From contig HG934468.1 of assembly GCA_000723505.1 (NCBI GenBank), positions 3,008,798 through 3,072,797 of the forward strand: 64,000 nucleotides of DNA, in the 5' to 3' direction. A model generated the notes under the pieces. It made no database searches and had not been told where the DNA came from. It worked only from the letters and a program-made list of their open reading frames with translations. Below, piece after piece: positions 7,926 to 17,003 of this stretch. The DNA is from Mucinivorans hirudinis (GTDB lineage: Bacteria; Bacteroidota; Bacteroidia; Bacteroidales; Rikenellaceae). Position 1 is the stretch's first letter. The number at the start of each line of letters is the position of its first letter. Made by a program: the position numbers and the translations under genes.

Positions 7926-10900
7926 CTACACCTCGGGCACTTCAGTGATACTTCCGTATCGGTGGTATTCGTGTGTAACACTTTGTTCCTTGAGGTAGTG
8001 CAACAACTCGAAGCGACCATTAAGTACCACCGTGGCATTGGCAATATACTTGTTCACATTTGCCGCCGCATCGTATAGCTCTTGAGGAATATCTGCCGAG
8101 CAGGTTCTAACTCTATCATATTTTGCGAGGGAGCGGATAAATGATTCCACGGACTCATTGACAACCGTGCAGCCGAGTTCCAAAATATCGCCGTTCTTTG
8201 CATCACTCTCGCTCACCGAAATAATGAGCGGCGTTCGGGCAACCTTTGCCGCCTTGGCAATCAGGCGAATATCCTCAATAGAGTCATTCTCGAATACTCG
8301 CAATGCCATCTTTTTCAGGGGTAAATATCTGAAAATATTTTGCTCCCCATAGAGGTTATTTACATCTCGTGCTTTGGCAAATTCTTGTGCATACGCCTGC
8401 TCGTAGTTATCTTGTGCCAACTCGCCATTGTTTGCCACATTAGTAAAGCACGAAACGTAGTTGATGCCGCCAGCTTTGATGCCGCCTCCAAATGCCGATA
8501 GCTTCATTCCGCCGAATGGCTGACGATTGACAATAGCACCCGTGATACCACGATTTATATAGAGGTTACCCGCCTCCAAGGTCTCTTTCCACAGAGCTAT
8601 TTCCGCCTCGTCCAACGATTGCAGACCGCTTGTGAGACCATAATCCAAGTTATTGACAAACTCGATTGCCTGCTCCAGAGAATCGACCGAACCCACTGTA
8701 AGAAACGGTGCAAACAACTCGGTGTGGAAGGTGTAGTTGTGTGGTTTCGCCCCCCACAGGATTGTCGGGCGTAGTATATATTTCTTCTGGTCGAGGAACA
8801 CGGGCGGAATCAACCACTCCGTCCCCTCTTCTTTATTTAGAATAGCGTTTATTAACTTATCGTTATCGTTGGTAATCATCGGACCAACCGTGTTGGTCAT
8901 ATCCCAAGGCGAGCCTGTGTGATAGGACGAGGCGCAATCCACCATCTTGCTGCGGAACGAGGGGTCGTCAAAGACACTCTTTTCCACCAAAAGCAGCGAG
9001 CACGCCGAACACTTCTGCCCCGCATTACCGAACGCCGAGGCAACGGCATTCATAATAGCTTTGTCGCGGTCACCCTTGCTAGTGATGATGATAGCATTTT
9101 TACCACCCGTCTCCGCCGATAGCGGAACGCGCGGATTGCCCACAGCGATACGTTGAGCCGTATCGGTACCACCGGTGAGGATAATATGCTTGATGATAGG
9201 CGATTTAGTAAGGAGATTTAGCGGCTCGCGACCGTTTGTGATAACGATTTGTAGCGCATCTCTCGGTACGCCCGCCTCCCAAAGCAACTTACAAGCCTCC
9301 CACATTACGGGAGCAGAGACCGTAGCCGGCTTCAAAATCACGGAGTTACCACCTGCCAATGCCGCCACTACGCCACCAACGGGAATTGCCAACGGGAAGT
9401 TCCAAGGGGAGATGACCAAGATACTCCCTTTGGGCGTGATTTTTACACCTTTCTCTTTTAGTAAATCCCTCATTGTAAGGGGATAGAATCTGCAAAAATC
9501 GATAGCTTCGCTCACCTCCACATCGCCCTCGGTGAGGGTCTTGCTCGTAACGGCAGCCATCACACCGATAAGGTCGCCACGATTGTCAGCCATCAAGTTA
9601 CCCGCCTTATGAAGTATTTCGATACGCTCCTCAATGGCTGTGTCTCTCCACGAAGATTTTTCGGACATATCCAGCATCCTCTGCATCTGAGCGGCATCTG
9701 CCGTAGACATCTCGTAGGGAATGTAACCATCCTGACATCTATCTTCGTACTTGATGCGTTTTTCGGTAACTATCTGTTCATCGCCAATTTGTAGAGGGAT
9801 TATTTCAAGAGGTTTCTTGCTCCACTTTTCGATAATCGCCTCTGCCCACGCCTTGTTAGCCTTCAAATCAAAGTCTGTATCAGGCTCATTACGGAACGTA
9901 TCAAAAACCTCTGTGTGAGTTTCGTTTCGGCGGTCTTGTGTTCTCGTTGGAATAGCTGCTATGCTATCTTTCATAGAGTAAGCCTCGTCAAATTGATTTT
10001 TGAGGTAATCCCACTCCTTGGTGTTTGGCGTTAAACCGAACGAATAGCTAAGGAAGTTTTCGGGTCCCGTATTTTCGTCCAAGCGACGCACCAAATATGA
10101 TACCGCATTGAGGAAGTGTTCGTCCTTAACAACCGGTGTGTAGAGAATAATCTGCTTGCCGAAACTGCGCATCGCACGCCAGAGTTGGTTCGCCATACCC
10201 TCCAGCATCTCGAAGGTAACATACTCCTCCACCTCCATCTCCTTAGATTTGAGGTGGGCATAACCAATGGAGAACAAGTTGTGCGAGGCGATACCGATAT
10301 GGACGGCTCGCGCATTTTCGGGCTGCATAGCTCTATCCATAATGTGGAGGTAGTTGGCATCAACCTCCACCTTGGAGCTTCGCACCGGATTAGCCCAACC
10401 CCTTAGCGAAGAAACAACACTCTCCATCTGTAGATTAGCACCCTTCACCAAGCGCATTTTTACGGGTGCGCCACCGTCGGCTACACGCCTTTTAGCCCAC
10501 TCCAACAACTGTGTTTGGAGGTGATAAGCATCCGGCAGATAGGCTTGAATCACAATCCCTGCGTGCAGGTTCTTGAACTGTGGCAAACTGAGCACCTCAA
10601 TAAACAGATCCATCGTCAGGTGAGCATCCTTGTACTCCTCCATATCGAGGTTTATGAATTTCGCCTGCTTTTCGCCCCTATCGTTAGTGTATGGATTATC
10701 AACCGCCTTTTGGTAAATGGTAATGAGCAATTCGCGCAACTCCTCCCGTGCTTGCTTATAGTTGAGCGGCTGCATCTGAGCGTAAATGCCCGAGAGTTTT
10801 ATCGAGATATAGTTAATATCGGGATACTCCAACGCCTCCAAGTAGTGGTTGTAGCGGTGTGCCGCCTCGCCATCGCCAATCACAACCTCACCCAAGAGAT

Positions 10901-11330
10901 TGACATTCTGCCCAATCTGATTGGTGTATCTATCCTTGAGGTGGTTTGTGAGCTTCGGGCGCTCCTCGTGAATAATCACCGCCTCGGTGCTCCAACGCAA
11001 ATATTTTTTGAAGATAGGGACTGCAATAGCATCAAACTGGTAACCAACAGCCTTGTAAGAGTGTAGCAAAAACTTCTCAAGCGGCGTAAAAAATTCGGGT
11101 ACTCCGTACTGGTCGATAAGAATTTTGATACGCTTAGCCAGCTTCTTGCTGTCGCGAATTTGTGACGACTCGTCCAGCAGCTTGCTCAGAAAGATCTTAT
11201 CCTTTGGGTTGCGGATAAGGGTTGCGTATTTGTGTTGCTCCTTGCGTTCCTCTTTGGTAAGCTCGGCATTACACTTTTCGAGCAGGCTTTCCGCCCATTG
11301 CTCTACCTGTTTGGCAGTTATCTGTTCCAT
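7926..11330 (-). CDS. putA: bifunctional proline dehydrogenase / glutamate-semialdehyde dehydrogenase
   Basis: PutA oxidises proline to glutamate in two steps with FAD and NAD. The 1134-residue protein has an N-terminal PRODH barrel (about residues 80-460; MRLVKGANLQMESVV, FEMLEGMANQLWRAM) and a C-terminal aldehyde dehydrogenase (about 540-1000). The latter shows ISPWNFPLAIPVGG, LTGGTDTAQ, the catalytic Glu in SAETGGKNA and the nucleophilic Cys in FGNAGQKCSACS. There is no N-terminal ribbon-helix-helix DNA-binding domain, so it should be a purely catalytic PutA, not an autogenous repressor. No PutP transporter is adjacent. Thirty-five bases separate it from the permease gene upstream on the same strand. 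Confidence 0.95.
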   Translation of the reverse strand: MEQITAKQVEQWAESLLEKCNAELTKEERKEQHKYATLIRNPKDKIFLSKLLDESSQIRDSKKLAKRIKILIDQYGVPEFFTPLEKFLLHSYKAVGYQFDAIAVPIFKKYLRWSTEAVIIHEERPKLTNHLKDRYTNQIGQNVNLLGEVVIGDGEAAHRYNHYLEALEYPDINYISIKLSGIYAQMQPLNYKQAREELRELLITIYQKAVDNPYTNDRGEKQAKFINLDMEEYKDAHLTMDLFIEVLSLPQFKNLHAGIVIQAYLPDAYHLQTQLLEWAKRRVADGGAPVKMRLVKGANLQMESVVSSLRGWANPVRSSKVEVDANYLHIMDRAMQPENARAVHIGIASHNLFSIGYAHLKSKEMEVEEYVTFEMLEGMANQLWRAMRSFGKQIILYTPVVKDEHFLNAVSYLVRRLDENTGPENFLSYSFGLTPNTKEWDYLKNQFDEAYSMKDSIAAIPTRTQDRRNETHTEVFDTFRNEPDTDFDLKANKAWAEAIIEKWSKKPLEIIPLQIGDEQIVTEKRIKYEDRCQDGYIPYEMSTADAAQMQRMLDMSEKSSWRDTAIEERIEILHKAGNLMADNRGDLIGVMAAVTSKTLTEGDVEVSEAIDFCRFYPLTMRDLLKEKGVKITPKGSILVISPWNFPLAIPVGGVVAALAGGNSVILKPATVSAPVMWEACKLLWEAGVPRDALQIVITNGREPLNLLTKSPIIKHIILTGGTDTAQRIAVGNPRVPLSAETGGKNAIIITSKGDRDKAIMNAVASAFGNAGQKCSACSLLLVEKSVFDDPSFRSKMVDCASSYHTGSPWDMTNTVGPMITNDNDKLINAILNKEEGTEWLIPPVFLDQKKYILRPTILWGAKPHNYTFHTELFAPFLTVGSVDSLEQAIEFVNNLDYGLTSGLQSLDEAEIALWKETLEAGNLYINRGITGAIVNRQPFGGMKLSAFGGGIKAGGINYVSCFTNVANNGELAQDNYEQAYAQEFAKARDVNNLYGEQNIFRYLPLKKMALRVFENDSIEDIRLIAKAAKVARTPLIISVSESDAKNGDILELGCTVVNESVESFIRSLAKYDRVRTCSADIPQELYDAAANVNKYIANATVVLNGRFELLHYLKEQSVTHEYHRYGSITEVPEV

Positions 11331-11365
11331 TGATTCTATTTTTGTTTTTTTGTTACTTTATGAAC

Positions 11366-12631
11366 TTACGTTCGGGACATCGCTCGCACCGGATCCATAG
11401 TTGCTGCCGCCCAAGCCGGGAAAATTCCCGACACCGCGCCGACAACCGATGAAATACCAAGCCCTATGGCTATGTTCTTGAATGTAAGTAACACCTCGAA
11501 ATTGAGCACCGAGCTTACAATCAGCGTCATTATCCATATCAAAAACAACCCGACAATTCCCCCTACAACCGAGAGTAACACAGCCTCGAAAGTGAACTGT
11601 GCCAAAATAGTGTACGAACGTGCTCCAAGCGCCTTTTGGATACCTATTTGTGCCGTACGTTCGCGCACCGACACAAACATAATATTGGCAACCCCGAATC
11701 CGCCCACCAAAATGGAGAATATTCCGATGATGCCGCCGGCGAGCTTGATTACATCGAAAATAGAATCCAGTTGCTTGGTAACCGTTCCCACGTCATTCAC
11801 CGCAAAATTATCCTCCGACGTTGGCGACAACCTCCTTATCTGTCGCATATTAGCTTTGATTATATCCTTAAACTCGGCAATGGGGATATTGCCATCGCCC
11901 ACAACGTAAATTTGGGGTGAAGACCAACGGAAAGTTGTCATCTGCTTGGCAAAATTGAGCGGTATAAACACCTGATTATCCCAACTCGCGCCAATCATAC
12001 TCTGCCCCTCTTTCTTGAAAACACCGATAACCTCCGCCTTGCGGTTGCCGATTTTAATTTCCCTACCAATTGGGTCTACCCTCTGAAAGAGCTCCTCGGC
12101 AATAGTCGAACCGATAATGGCGCTATTCACCCCCTTCTCAAATTCAAAAGGGGTAAAATATCTGCCTGAAATAATCTCTGTATTAGCTCTCACGGAGCGG
12201 TAATCCTCCGTTGCGCCAATAACGGCATCGGGGCGGTAACTGTTGTTGCCGTGCTTGAGGGTGCGGTTGAAGCTTATCTCAACGGCGCTCTCCTTAATAT
12301 TGGGGGTAAGTTCCAGTAGTTCTTCAAGTTCGACTTCGGTAATCTCGGGGCGGTTCATAAATTTCCACCACTTATACTCGCTCTCGCCCTGCTCCGGACC
12401 CCATGGCCACTTGCCGATTTGTAGTGCACTCTTACTTATAGCTTCGATATTATTTCTAACATATCTTTCCAATGTGTCGATAGCCGTATAGACCGAAATA
12501 ATGGCAAAAATCCCGATGGTGATACCCAGCAACGACAAAAATGTACGCATCTTATTGACCGTAACACTCTCAAAAGCAAAGGCTATGCTTTCGTAGAGTT
12601 GGAATAGGGTGTATCTTAATTTCTTGAACAT
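11366..12631 (-). CDS. MacB/FtsX-type ABC transporter permease
   Basis: This 421-residue permease has the MacB/LolCE layout. One transmembrane helix near the N-terminus (FLSLLGITIGIFAIISVYTA, about 30-50) is followed by a large periplasmic MacB_PCD domain (about 50-270). Three C-terminal helices belong to the FtsX domain, with the conserved GIFSILVGGFGVANIMFVSV and RERTAQIGIQKALGA motifs. Such permeases export or extract lipoproteins, peptides or drugs with a cognate ATPase. No ATPase gene is adjacent; an orphan MacB-type ATPase lies at 33007. The start at 12629-12631 is chosen over an upstream ATG because a perfect promoter lies between them. Confidence 0.9.
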   Translation of the reverse strand: MFKKLRYTLFQLYESIAFAFESVTVNKMRTFLSLLGITIGIFAIISVYTAIDTLERYVRNNIEAISKSALQIGKWPWGPEQGESEYKWWKFMNRPEITEVELEELLELTPNIKESAVEISFNRTLKHGNNSYRPDAVIGATEDYRSVRANTEIISGRYFTPFEFEKGVNSAIIGSTIAEELFQRVDPIGREIKIGNRKAEVIGVFKKEGQSMIGASWDNQVFIPLNFAKQMTTFRWSSPQIYVVGDGNIPIAEFKDIIKANMRQIRRLSPTSEDNFAVNDVGTVTKQLDSIFDVIKLAGGIIGIFSILVGGFGVANIMFVSVRERTAQIGIQKALGARSYTILAQFTFEAVLLSVVGGIVGLFLIWIMTLIVSSVLNFEVLLTFKNIAIGLGISSVVGAVSGIFPAWAAATMDPVRAMSRT

Positions 12632-12657
12632 AAAAAAAGGCTCTTCTTTGCAGCCTA

Positions 12658-12689
12658 CAAATATAAAAATATATTTGCAGACTGTCAAA
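12658..12689 (-). promoter_or_regulatory. Bacteroidetes-type promoter of the MacB-type permease (and putA read-through)
   Basis: On the reverse strand TTTG (12686-12689), a 20-base spacer and TATATTTG (12658-12665) match the -33/-7 consensus exactly, about 27 bases upstream of the ATG at 12631. Confidence 0.75.
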
Positions 12690-12762
12690 ATTTTTTATTG
12701 CTGCAACGTTTTTGCCATTTTTGCGTCTTATTCATTACAAAACCAAAATTTTATTTTCTACA

Positions 12763-13407
12763 ATGAAAAATCTATTCATTATCTTCATTGCAGTTGCCAC
12801 AATAGGCTGCTGCCCCGCCAAGGTGAGCCAACTCACAAAAAAGATTGAAAAGCCCCAAAGCGGCACAATCACCGGCATCGACATTTCGTCTGCCTTTCGC
12901 GTGAATGTGAAATTTGGCGATGAATCCTCCTACAAAATTGAAGTACCAGAACGCTATGCCGATAATGTTGTCTCGAGCATAGAGAATGGCATCCTAAGAG
13001 TATATATTGATGGTGGGGTATCCACCACGGGCAGCGAGACCTTCACGGTGGATGTAGTGGCTAAGGAACTTAACAAAGTTCGTGCGTCGGGAGCGGTGCG
13101 CGTGGATGTGTTAGAGCCCATTTCGGGCGCGAGGTTGGATGTAAATATTTCGGGGGCATCCAAGATTGATGTGTGCGGGGAGGTAGAGGAGTTAGTGATG
13201 AACATTTCGGGAGCATCTAAGGCACAGTGTGGCGATTTGCGTGCAAAAACATCGAATGTGAACGTGAGTGGGGCGTCCAAGGCAGAGGTTAATACCACTC
13301 AACGGGCACGTTACAATGCTTCGGGCGCGTCTAAAATAAGCTACAGCGGCGCGGCTGTAATCGAGCAGCGTAGCAGCAGTGGTGCCTCGTCGATTCGCTC
13401 GCGTTAG
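12763..13407 (+). CDS. DUF2807 (GIN-domain) lipoprotein
   Basis: A 214-residue predicted lipoprotein whose signal peptide ends with a lipobox (ATIGC, Cys17). The mature part is a head GIN domain (DUF2807), expected to form a right-handed beta-helix. The motif SGA(S/V) recurs about every 17-25 residues: RASGAVRV, NISGASKIDV, NISGASKAQC, NVSGASKAEV, NASGASKISY, SSSGASSIRS. These mark successive helix rungs. Function of the family is unknown; surface or periplasmic location is inferred. The ATG at 12763 is preferred over one at 12712 because it gives a normal signal peptide. Confidence 0.85.
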   Translation: MKNLFIIFIAVATIGCCPAKVSQLTKKIEKPQSGTITGIDISSAFRVNVKFGDESSYKIEVPERYADNVVSSIENGILRVYIDGGVSTTGSETFTVDVVAKELNKVRASGAVRVDVLEPISGARLDVNISGASKIDVCGEVEELVMNISGASKAQCGDLRAKTSNVNVSGASKAEVNTTQRARYNASGASKISYSGAAVIEQRSSSGASSIRSR

Positions 13408-13472
13408 GGAGAGGTTGTGGGAGTTAAGGGGCTTTTGGGGACGATGCAGGGCTGTTTTTTGATAAAAAATGT

Positions 13473-13480
13473 TACCTTTG
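13473..13480 (+). promoter_or_regulatory. -7 box upstream of the RlmI-type methyltransferase
   Basis: TACCTTTG matches the -7 consensus TAnnTTTG and lies about 28 bases upstream of the ATG at 13509. No clear -33 box is seen. Confidence 0.5.
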
Positions 13481-13508
13481 CGTCCAAAGTACCCTAACTG
13501 AAATCACT

Positions 13509-14693
13509 ATGACAACCATTATACTCAAAAAAGGTAAGCAAGAGTCCCTGCTGCGCCGCCACCCGTGGCTATTCTCGGGTGCTATCCACCACGCCACAGG
13601 CACTGAGCCCGAGGAGGGAGACATTGTGGATGTTCGCTCGGCAGAGGGTGATTTCCTTGGGCGTGGTATCTGCTCGCTCGGTTCTATTGCCGTACGTATA
13701 CTCACCTTCGAGGATGAGCCCATCGACCAACAATGGTGGAATCGACAAATTGCGGCAGCCTACGAATTGCGCAAGAATCTGGGCTTGGCAGCGAGTGCGA
13801 CAACCACCTGCTACCGCCTTGTCCACGGCGAGGGCGACAATCTGCCCGGACTCATTGTCGATATATATGGCACAACAGCCGTAATGCAGGCACACACCCT
13901 TGGCATATACCTCAATAGAGAGACTATTGTGGCGGCGTTGTGTGCGGTATTGGACGAGAAACTTACGGCAATCTACGACAAGAGTAGCGGAACGCTCCCT
14001 TCGGCAAGCGGTGTTGAGGCAATGGATGGTTACCTGTTCGGTGAGGCATCATCACAAAATATTCTCGAAAACGGTCATCGCTTCCTTGCCAATTGGGCGG
14101 ATGGACAGAAGACCGGCTTTTTTCTCGACCAACGCGACAATCGTGCTCTTGTAGCTCACTATGCGCGGGGGCGCAAAGTACTCAACACGTTTTGTTATAC
14201 GGGCGGTTTCTCGGTCTACGCATTAGCGGCGGGGGCAATGGCGGTAGATAGCGTGGACAGCTCGGCAAAGGCTATTTCGCTCACCGATAAAAATACAGAG
14301 CTTAATTTCGGCAACTGTGCCAACCACCGGTCATATGTGAGCGATACTATGGATTTTTTGCGGGATATGCCCGCGGGCGAGTACGACTTGGTAATTCTCG
14401 ACCCTCCCGCCTTTGCCAAGCACCAAAAGGCACTCGGCAACGCCTTGCAGGGGTACAAGAGGCTCAATGCTCGTGCTATGGAGAAGATGCCGCGCGGCAG
14501 TATTCTCTTTACCTTCTCCTGTTCGCAGGCGGTGAGCGGCGAGCAGTTTCGTATGGCGGTCTTTTCGGCGGCGGCTCTGGCACGGCGCAATGTGCGCATA
14601 CTCCATCAGCTCACCCAACCGGCAGACCACCCCATAAACATTTATCATCCCGAGGGTGAGTATCTGAAGGGGTTGGTGCTTTACATTGATTGA
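13509..14693 (+). CDS. rlmI: class I SAM-dependent rRNA methyltransferase, RlmI family
   Basis: This 394-residue protein matches the RlmI (YccW) family, which methylates a cytosine (m5C1962 in E. coli) of 23S rRNA. An N-terminal PUA-like RNA-binding region (about residues 1-75, with LLRRHPWLFSGAIHHATG) is followed by an EEHEE-type middle region. A Rossmann methyltransferase domain comes next, with the SAM-binding motif VLNTFCYTGGFSVYALAAGA and the catalytic-loop motif DLVILDPPAFAK. A cysteine in FTFSCSQAVS is a candidate nucleophile. The target base is inferred from the family, not from this sequence. Confidence 0.88.
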   Translation: MTTIILKKGKQESLLRRHPWLFSGAIHHATGTEPEEGDIVDVRSAEGDFLGRGICSLGSIAVRILTFEDEPIDQQWWNRQIAAAYELRKNLGLAASATTTCYRLVHGEGDNLPGLIVDIYGTTAVMQAHTLGIYLNRETIVAALCAVLDEKLTAIYDKSSGTLPSASGVEAMDGYLFGEASSQNILENGHRFLANWADGQKTGFFLDQRDNRALVAHYARGRKVLNTFCYTGGFSVYALAAGAMAVDSVDSSAKAISLTDKNTELNFGNCANHRSYVSDTMDFLRDMPAGEYDLVILDPPAFAKHQKALGNALQGYKRLNARAMEKMPRGSILFTFSCSQAVSGEQFRMAVFSAAALARRNVRILHQLTQPADHPINIYHPEGEYLKGLVLYID

Positions 14694-14767
14694 TAGTATT
14701 ATATGGCGTCTCTTTGCCCGCGCGGCAGGGACGCCGTTACTTTTTTGCGCAATCACGCTGGGAGTGG

Positions 14768-14855
14768 TTATTAACTCAGCATTAAATGATTTGGATAATT
14801 TTTGCAGATATTTTTTCAAGGATTGAGCTGCAATAAAAACCCCATTATAATGCGA
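14768..14855 (+). repeat. truncated copy of miniature element family B (IS630-like ends)
   Basis: The sequence from TTATTAACTCAGCATTAAAT onward matches the left half of the complete element at 59946-60133 almost base for base for about 85 bases, including GATTTGGATAATTTTTGCAGATATTTT and GCAATAAAAACC. The right inverted repeat is absent, so this copy is truncated. The rest of 14694-15039 holds one strong hairpin and no gene. Confidence 0.75.
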
Positions 14856-14905
14856 ATTAAGGGTTAAATAAAGCAGTAGCACAGAGCTGCGTTAATTTAA
14901 GATAC

Positions 14906-14951
14906 AACACACAGCAAAGCACCGAATGAATTCGATGCTTTGCTGTGTGTT
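14906..14951. terminator. strong hairpin between rlmI and susD (convergent genes)
   Basis: A perfect 16-base stem (AACACACAGCAAAGCA paired with TGCTTTGCTGTGTGTT) encloses a 14-base loop. It lies between two convergent genes and could end transcription from both sides. U-tracts are weak on both strands. Confidence 0.7.
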
Positions 14952-15039
14952 AGAAACTCATCCGCACGCCTCTTGCGAGGTGTTTGGCTGGCTTGCCCGC
15001 CCTGCTACGGTTACCTTAAGGGCATCGATAATACACCTC

Positions 15040-16971
15040 TTACCACCCCGGGTTTTGAATCAATTTTCCTTTTGATTTTTGTATTTCGTCGAATTGGATG
15101 GGGTATAGATACCACGATTCGTTGAATTGTCGCATTGCACTTGCGTGAGCATAGCGTCGGAACAAATCGTCATAGCTTCCGACCTCACCGTCTTGGTATA
15201 ATATATGGAACTGACCTTTCTGACCGAATTGGTGAGTCTTACCACCCTCTGTGATGGGGACGCGCGCCCGGTGGGCAACCATCCAGCGTCGAACATCGAA
15301 GTAGCGCTGACCCTCGTCTAGGAACTCGATTCGTTTCTCCTCAGCCATAGCTTGCCACTTTGCCTCCTTATTCCAGCTCTTCCCCGGGTAGGTCTCCTCC
15401 AGAGTGGGCAGGCCGCCACGAGTGCGAACGTCATTGATAAACTGCATAATACGAGCATCAGAGCCGTTTGTAGCCTCGTTAAGCACTTCGGCAGATAGAA
15501 GCAACATCTCGGCGTGACGAATCTGTATGCTGGGAATGAACTTAATACGGGCAGGTCTCCCCTCGCTGATAATATTTTCAGGATAGAACTTCTTGACAAG
15601 GTAACCCGTGCGCGAATTACTTCCCGATGAGTTATCGTTATTGCCCCCCTTGCGATAATCTATAATCAATGATGTTTTGATTTGCCAGCGTCTGTCTTGG
15701 TATGTAACCCATTGGTAGAATCGAGGTTCGCGATTTTGGTACATCTTTGCAATGTTGTCATTGAATGTTTCATATGTACCTGCATTCGGATGTACGGCAC
15801 GGTTAAACATCTTGACCTCCATTGGAGTACGCTTGAACTCTTCATCCATACTATACCCCGAGCCTGGGTCATCTATTTTCTTACCGTTAGCCATACGAAA
15901 GTCATCAATAACCTCCTGCAGCCAGCCATAAGCGGGCAGTGCAAAGGCTAAACCGCGAGGGGTAATATGCGGAATGTGTCCCGCGGTATTTGTTCCACCC
16001 CAAGAGCTACTTGATGTTGCCCAAATAATCTCTTTGTTGTATTGTTGGAAAAGGGTGTATAGTGATTCATTGGCATCGAAGCCGACATTTCGATTTTCAG
16101 GAGGACCGCATCGGTGAATTTCGTGATATGGGGCAGAGATGGTTAGATAGGCTTCCACTGCCTCTTTTGCCCGTTGCCATTTAGATTCATCCTTGAGGGG
16201 GAATAGCTTTTTGCCGTCTTCGTTTTGTAGAGCCATAGCAGCCTGATAAGCCCCGTTGTAGAGCGGACTTGCCGCATAGGCATATAGTTTTACGCGCAGG
16301 GCGGCAGTAGTAATCCTACTGGGAATGGAGCGAAGGTTAGCCTCCTGATTGATTAGATTGAGGTTTTTGTCAGCTTTGGTATACATATCTTCAATAAATG
16401 AGACGCATTCGTCTACACTTGCTCGGGAAAAGGTGATGTCCGAGAGGGTCGGGTCAATAGCTTTGTCTACGATTGGTATAGGACCGTAGAGTTCAAATAG
16501 CAGCCAATGGTAGTAGCCGATAAAGAAGTATGCTTCGGCTTTGAGTTTATCCACATCCTCCTGTAGGAGGTAGTCTCCTTGACCTACCTGCGGAATTTCG
16601 TGGGCGTTGTCGATAAACTGCCAAGCCTGACGAATTTGCTGATAAACTCTCCAGCGGTGGAATTGTGCCGAGGATGCGTTGTAGCCGTCTCGGCAGGTAT
16701 ACTCTATGATGCTATATCCCCAAATCTCGTCCGAGAATCCGCCCCACGGCATTGTTAAGCCGTTCAAATCAGATTCTTTCTGGGAACGCGAACCGATGTC
16801 GGGAATACCGGTATAAATAAAGCGATGCCAACGCCTTGTCCAATTCACGTTGTTAAAAGCTTCTTCAATGGTTAGTTCACCTGCCCGCTGGTCTGATACA
16901 TTCAGAAACTTGCACGATTGCATCGTTACACTGATTATTAACGCGGTCAATGCTGTCAATATATTTTTCAT
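15040..16971 (-). CDS. SusD/RagB family outer-membrane lipoprotein
   Basis: A 643-residue SusD-like lipoprotein with signal peptide and lipobox (MQSC, Cys20). SusD proteins bind glycan or peptide ligands on the cell surface and act as a lid for the SusC channel. Family traits include the N-terminal TPR-like helical region (RAEAYFF-type motif: KLKAEAYFFIGYYHWLLFELYG) and the C-terminal RPARIKFIPSIQIRHAEMLLLSAEVLNEA and EEKRIEFLDEGQRYFDVRRW motifs. It is encoded 32 bases downstream of susC on the same strand. No glycoside hydrolase, sulfatase, peptidase or SusE/F gene is adjacent, so the ligand cannot be guessed. Confidence 0.95.
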   Translation of the reverse strand: MKNILTALTALIISVTMQSCKFLNVSDQRAGELTIEEAFNNVNWTRRWHRFIYTGIPDIGSRSQKESDLNGLTMPWGGFSDEIWGYSIIEYTCRDGYNASSAQFHRWRVYQQIRQAWQFIDNAHEIPQVGQGDYLLQEDVDKLKAEAYFFIGYYHWLLFELYGPIPIVDKAIDPTLSDITFSRASVDECVSFIEDMYTKADKNLNLINQEANLRSIPSRITTAALRVKLYAYAASPLYNGAYQAAMALQNEDGKKLFPLKDESKWQRAKEAVEAYLTISAPYHEIHRCGPPENRNVGFDANESLYTLFQQYNKEIIWATSSSSWGGTNTAGHIPHITPRGLAFALPAYGWLQEVIDDFRMANGKKIDDPGSGYSMDEEFKRTPMEVKMFNRAVHPNAGTYETFNDNIAKMYQNREPRFYQWVTYQDRRWQIKTSLIIDYRKGGNNDNSSGSNSRTGYLVKKFYPENIISEGRPARIKFIPSIQIRHAEMLLLSAEVLNEATNGSDARIMQFINDVRTRGGLPTLEETYPGKSWNKEAKWQAMAEEKRIEFLDEGQRYFDVRRWMVAHRARVPITEGGKTHQFGQKGQFHILYQDGEVGSYDDLFRRYAHASAMRQFNESWYLYPIQFDEIQKSKGKLIQNPGW

Positions 16972-17003
16972 TTGTATTATACGGATTAATTTGTGAAAGA
17001 TTT

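Noticed and set aside
10515-11066. 183-codon plus-strand frame opposite putA
   Set aside because: It is an antisense shadow of the clearly coding PutA frame, with no motif or promoter.
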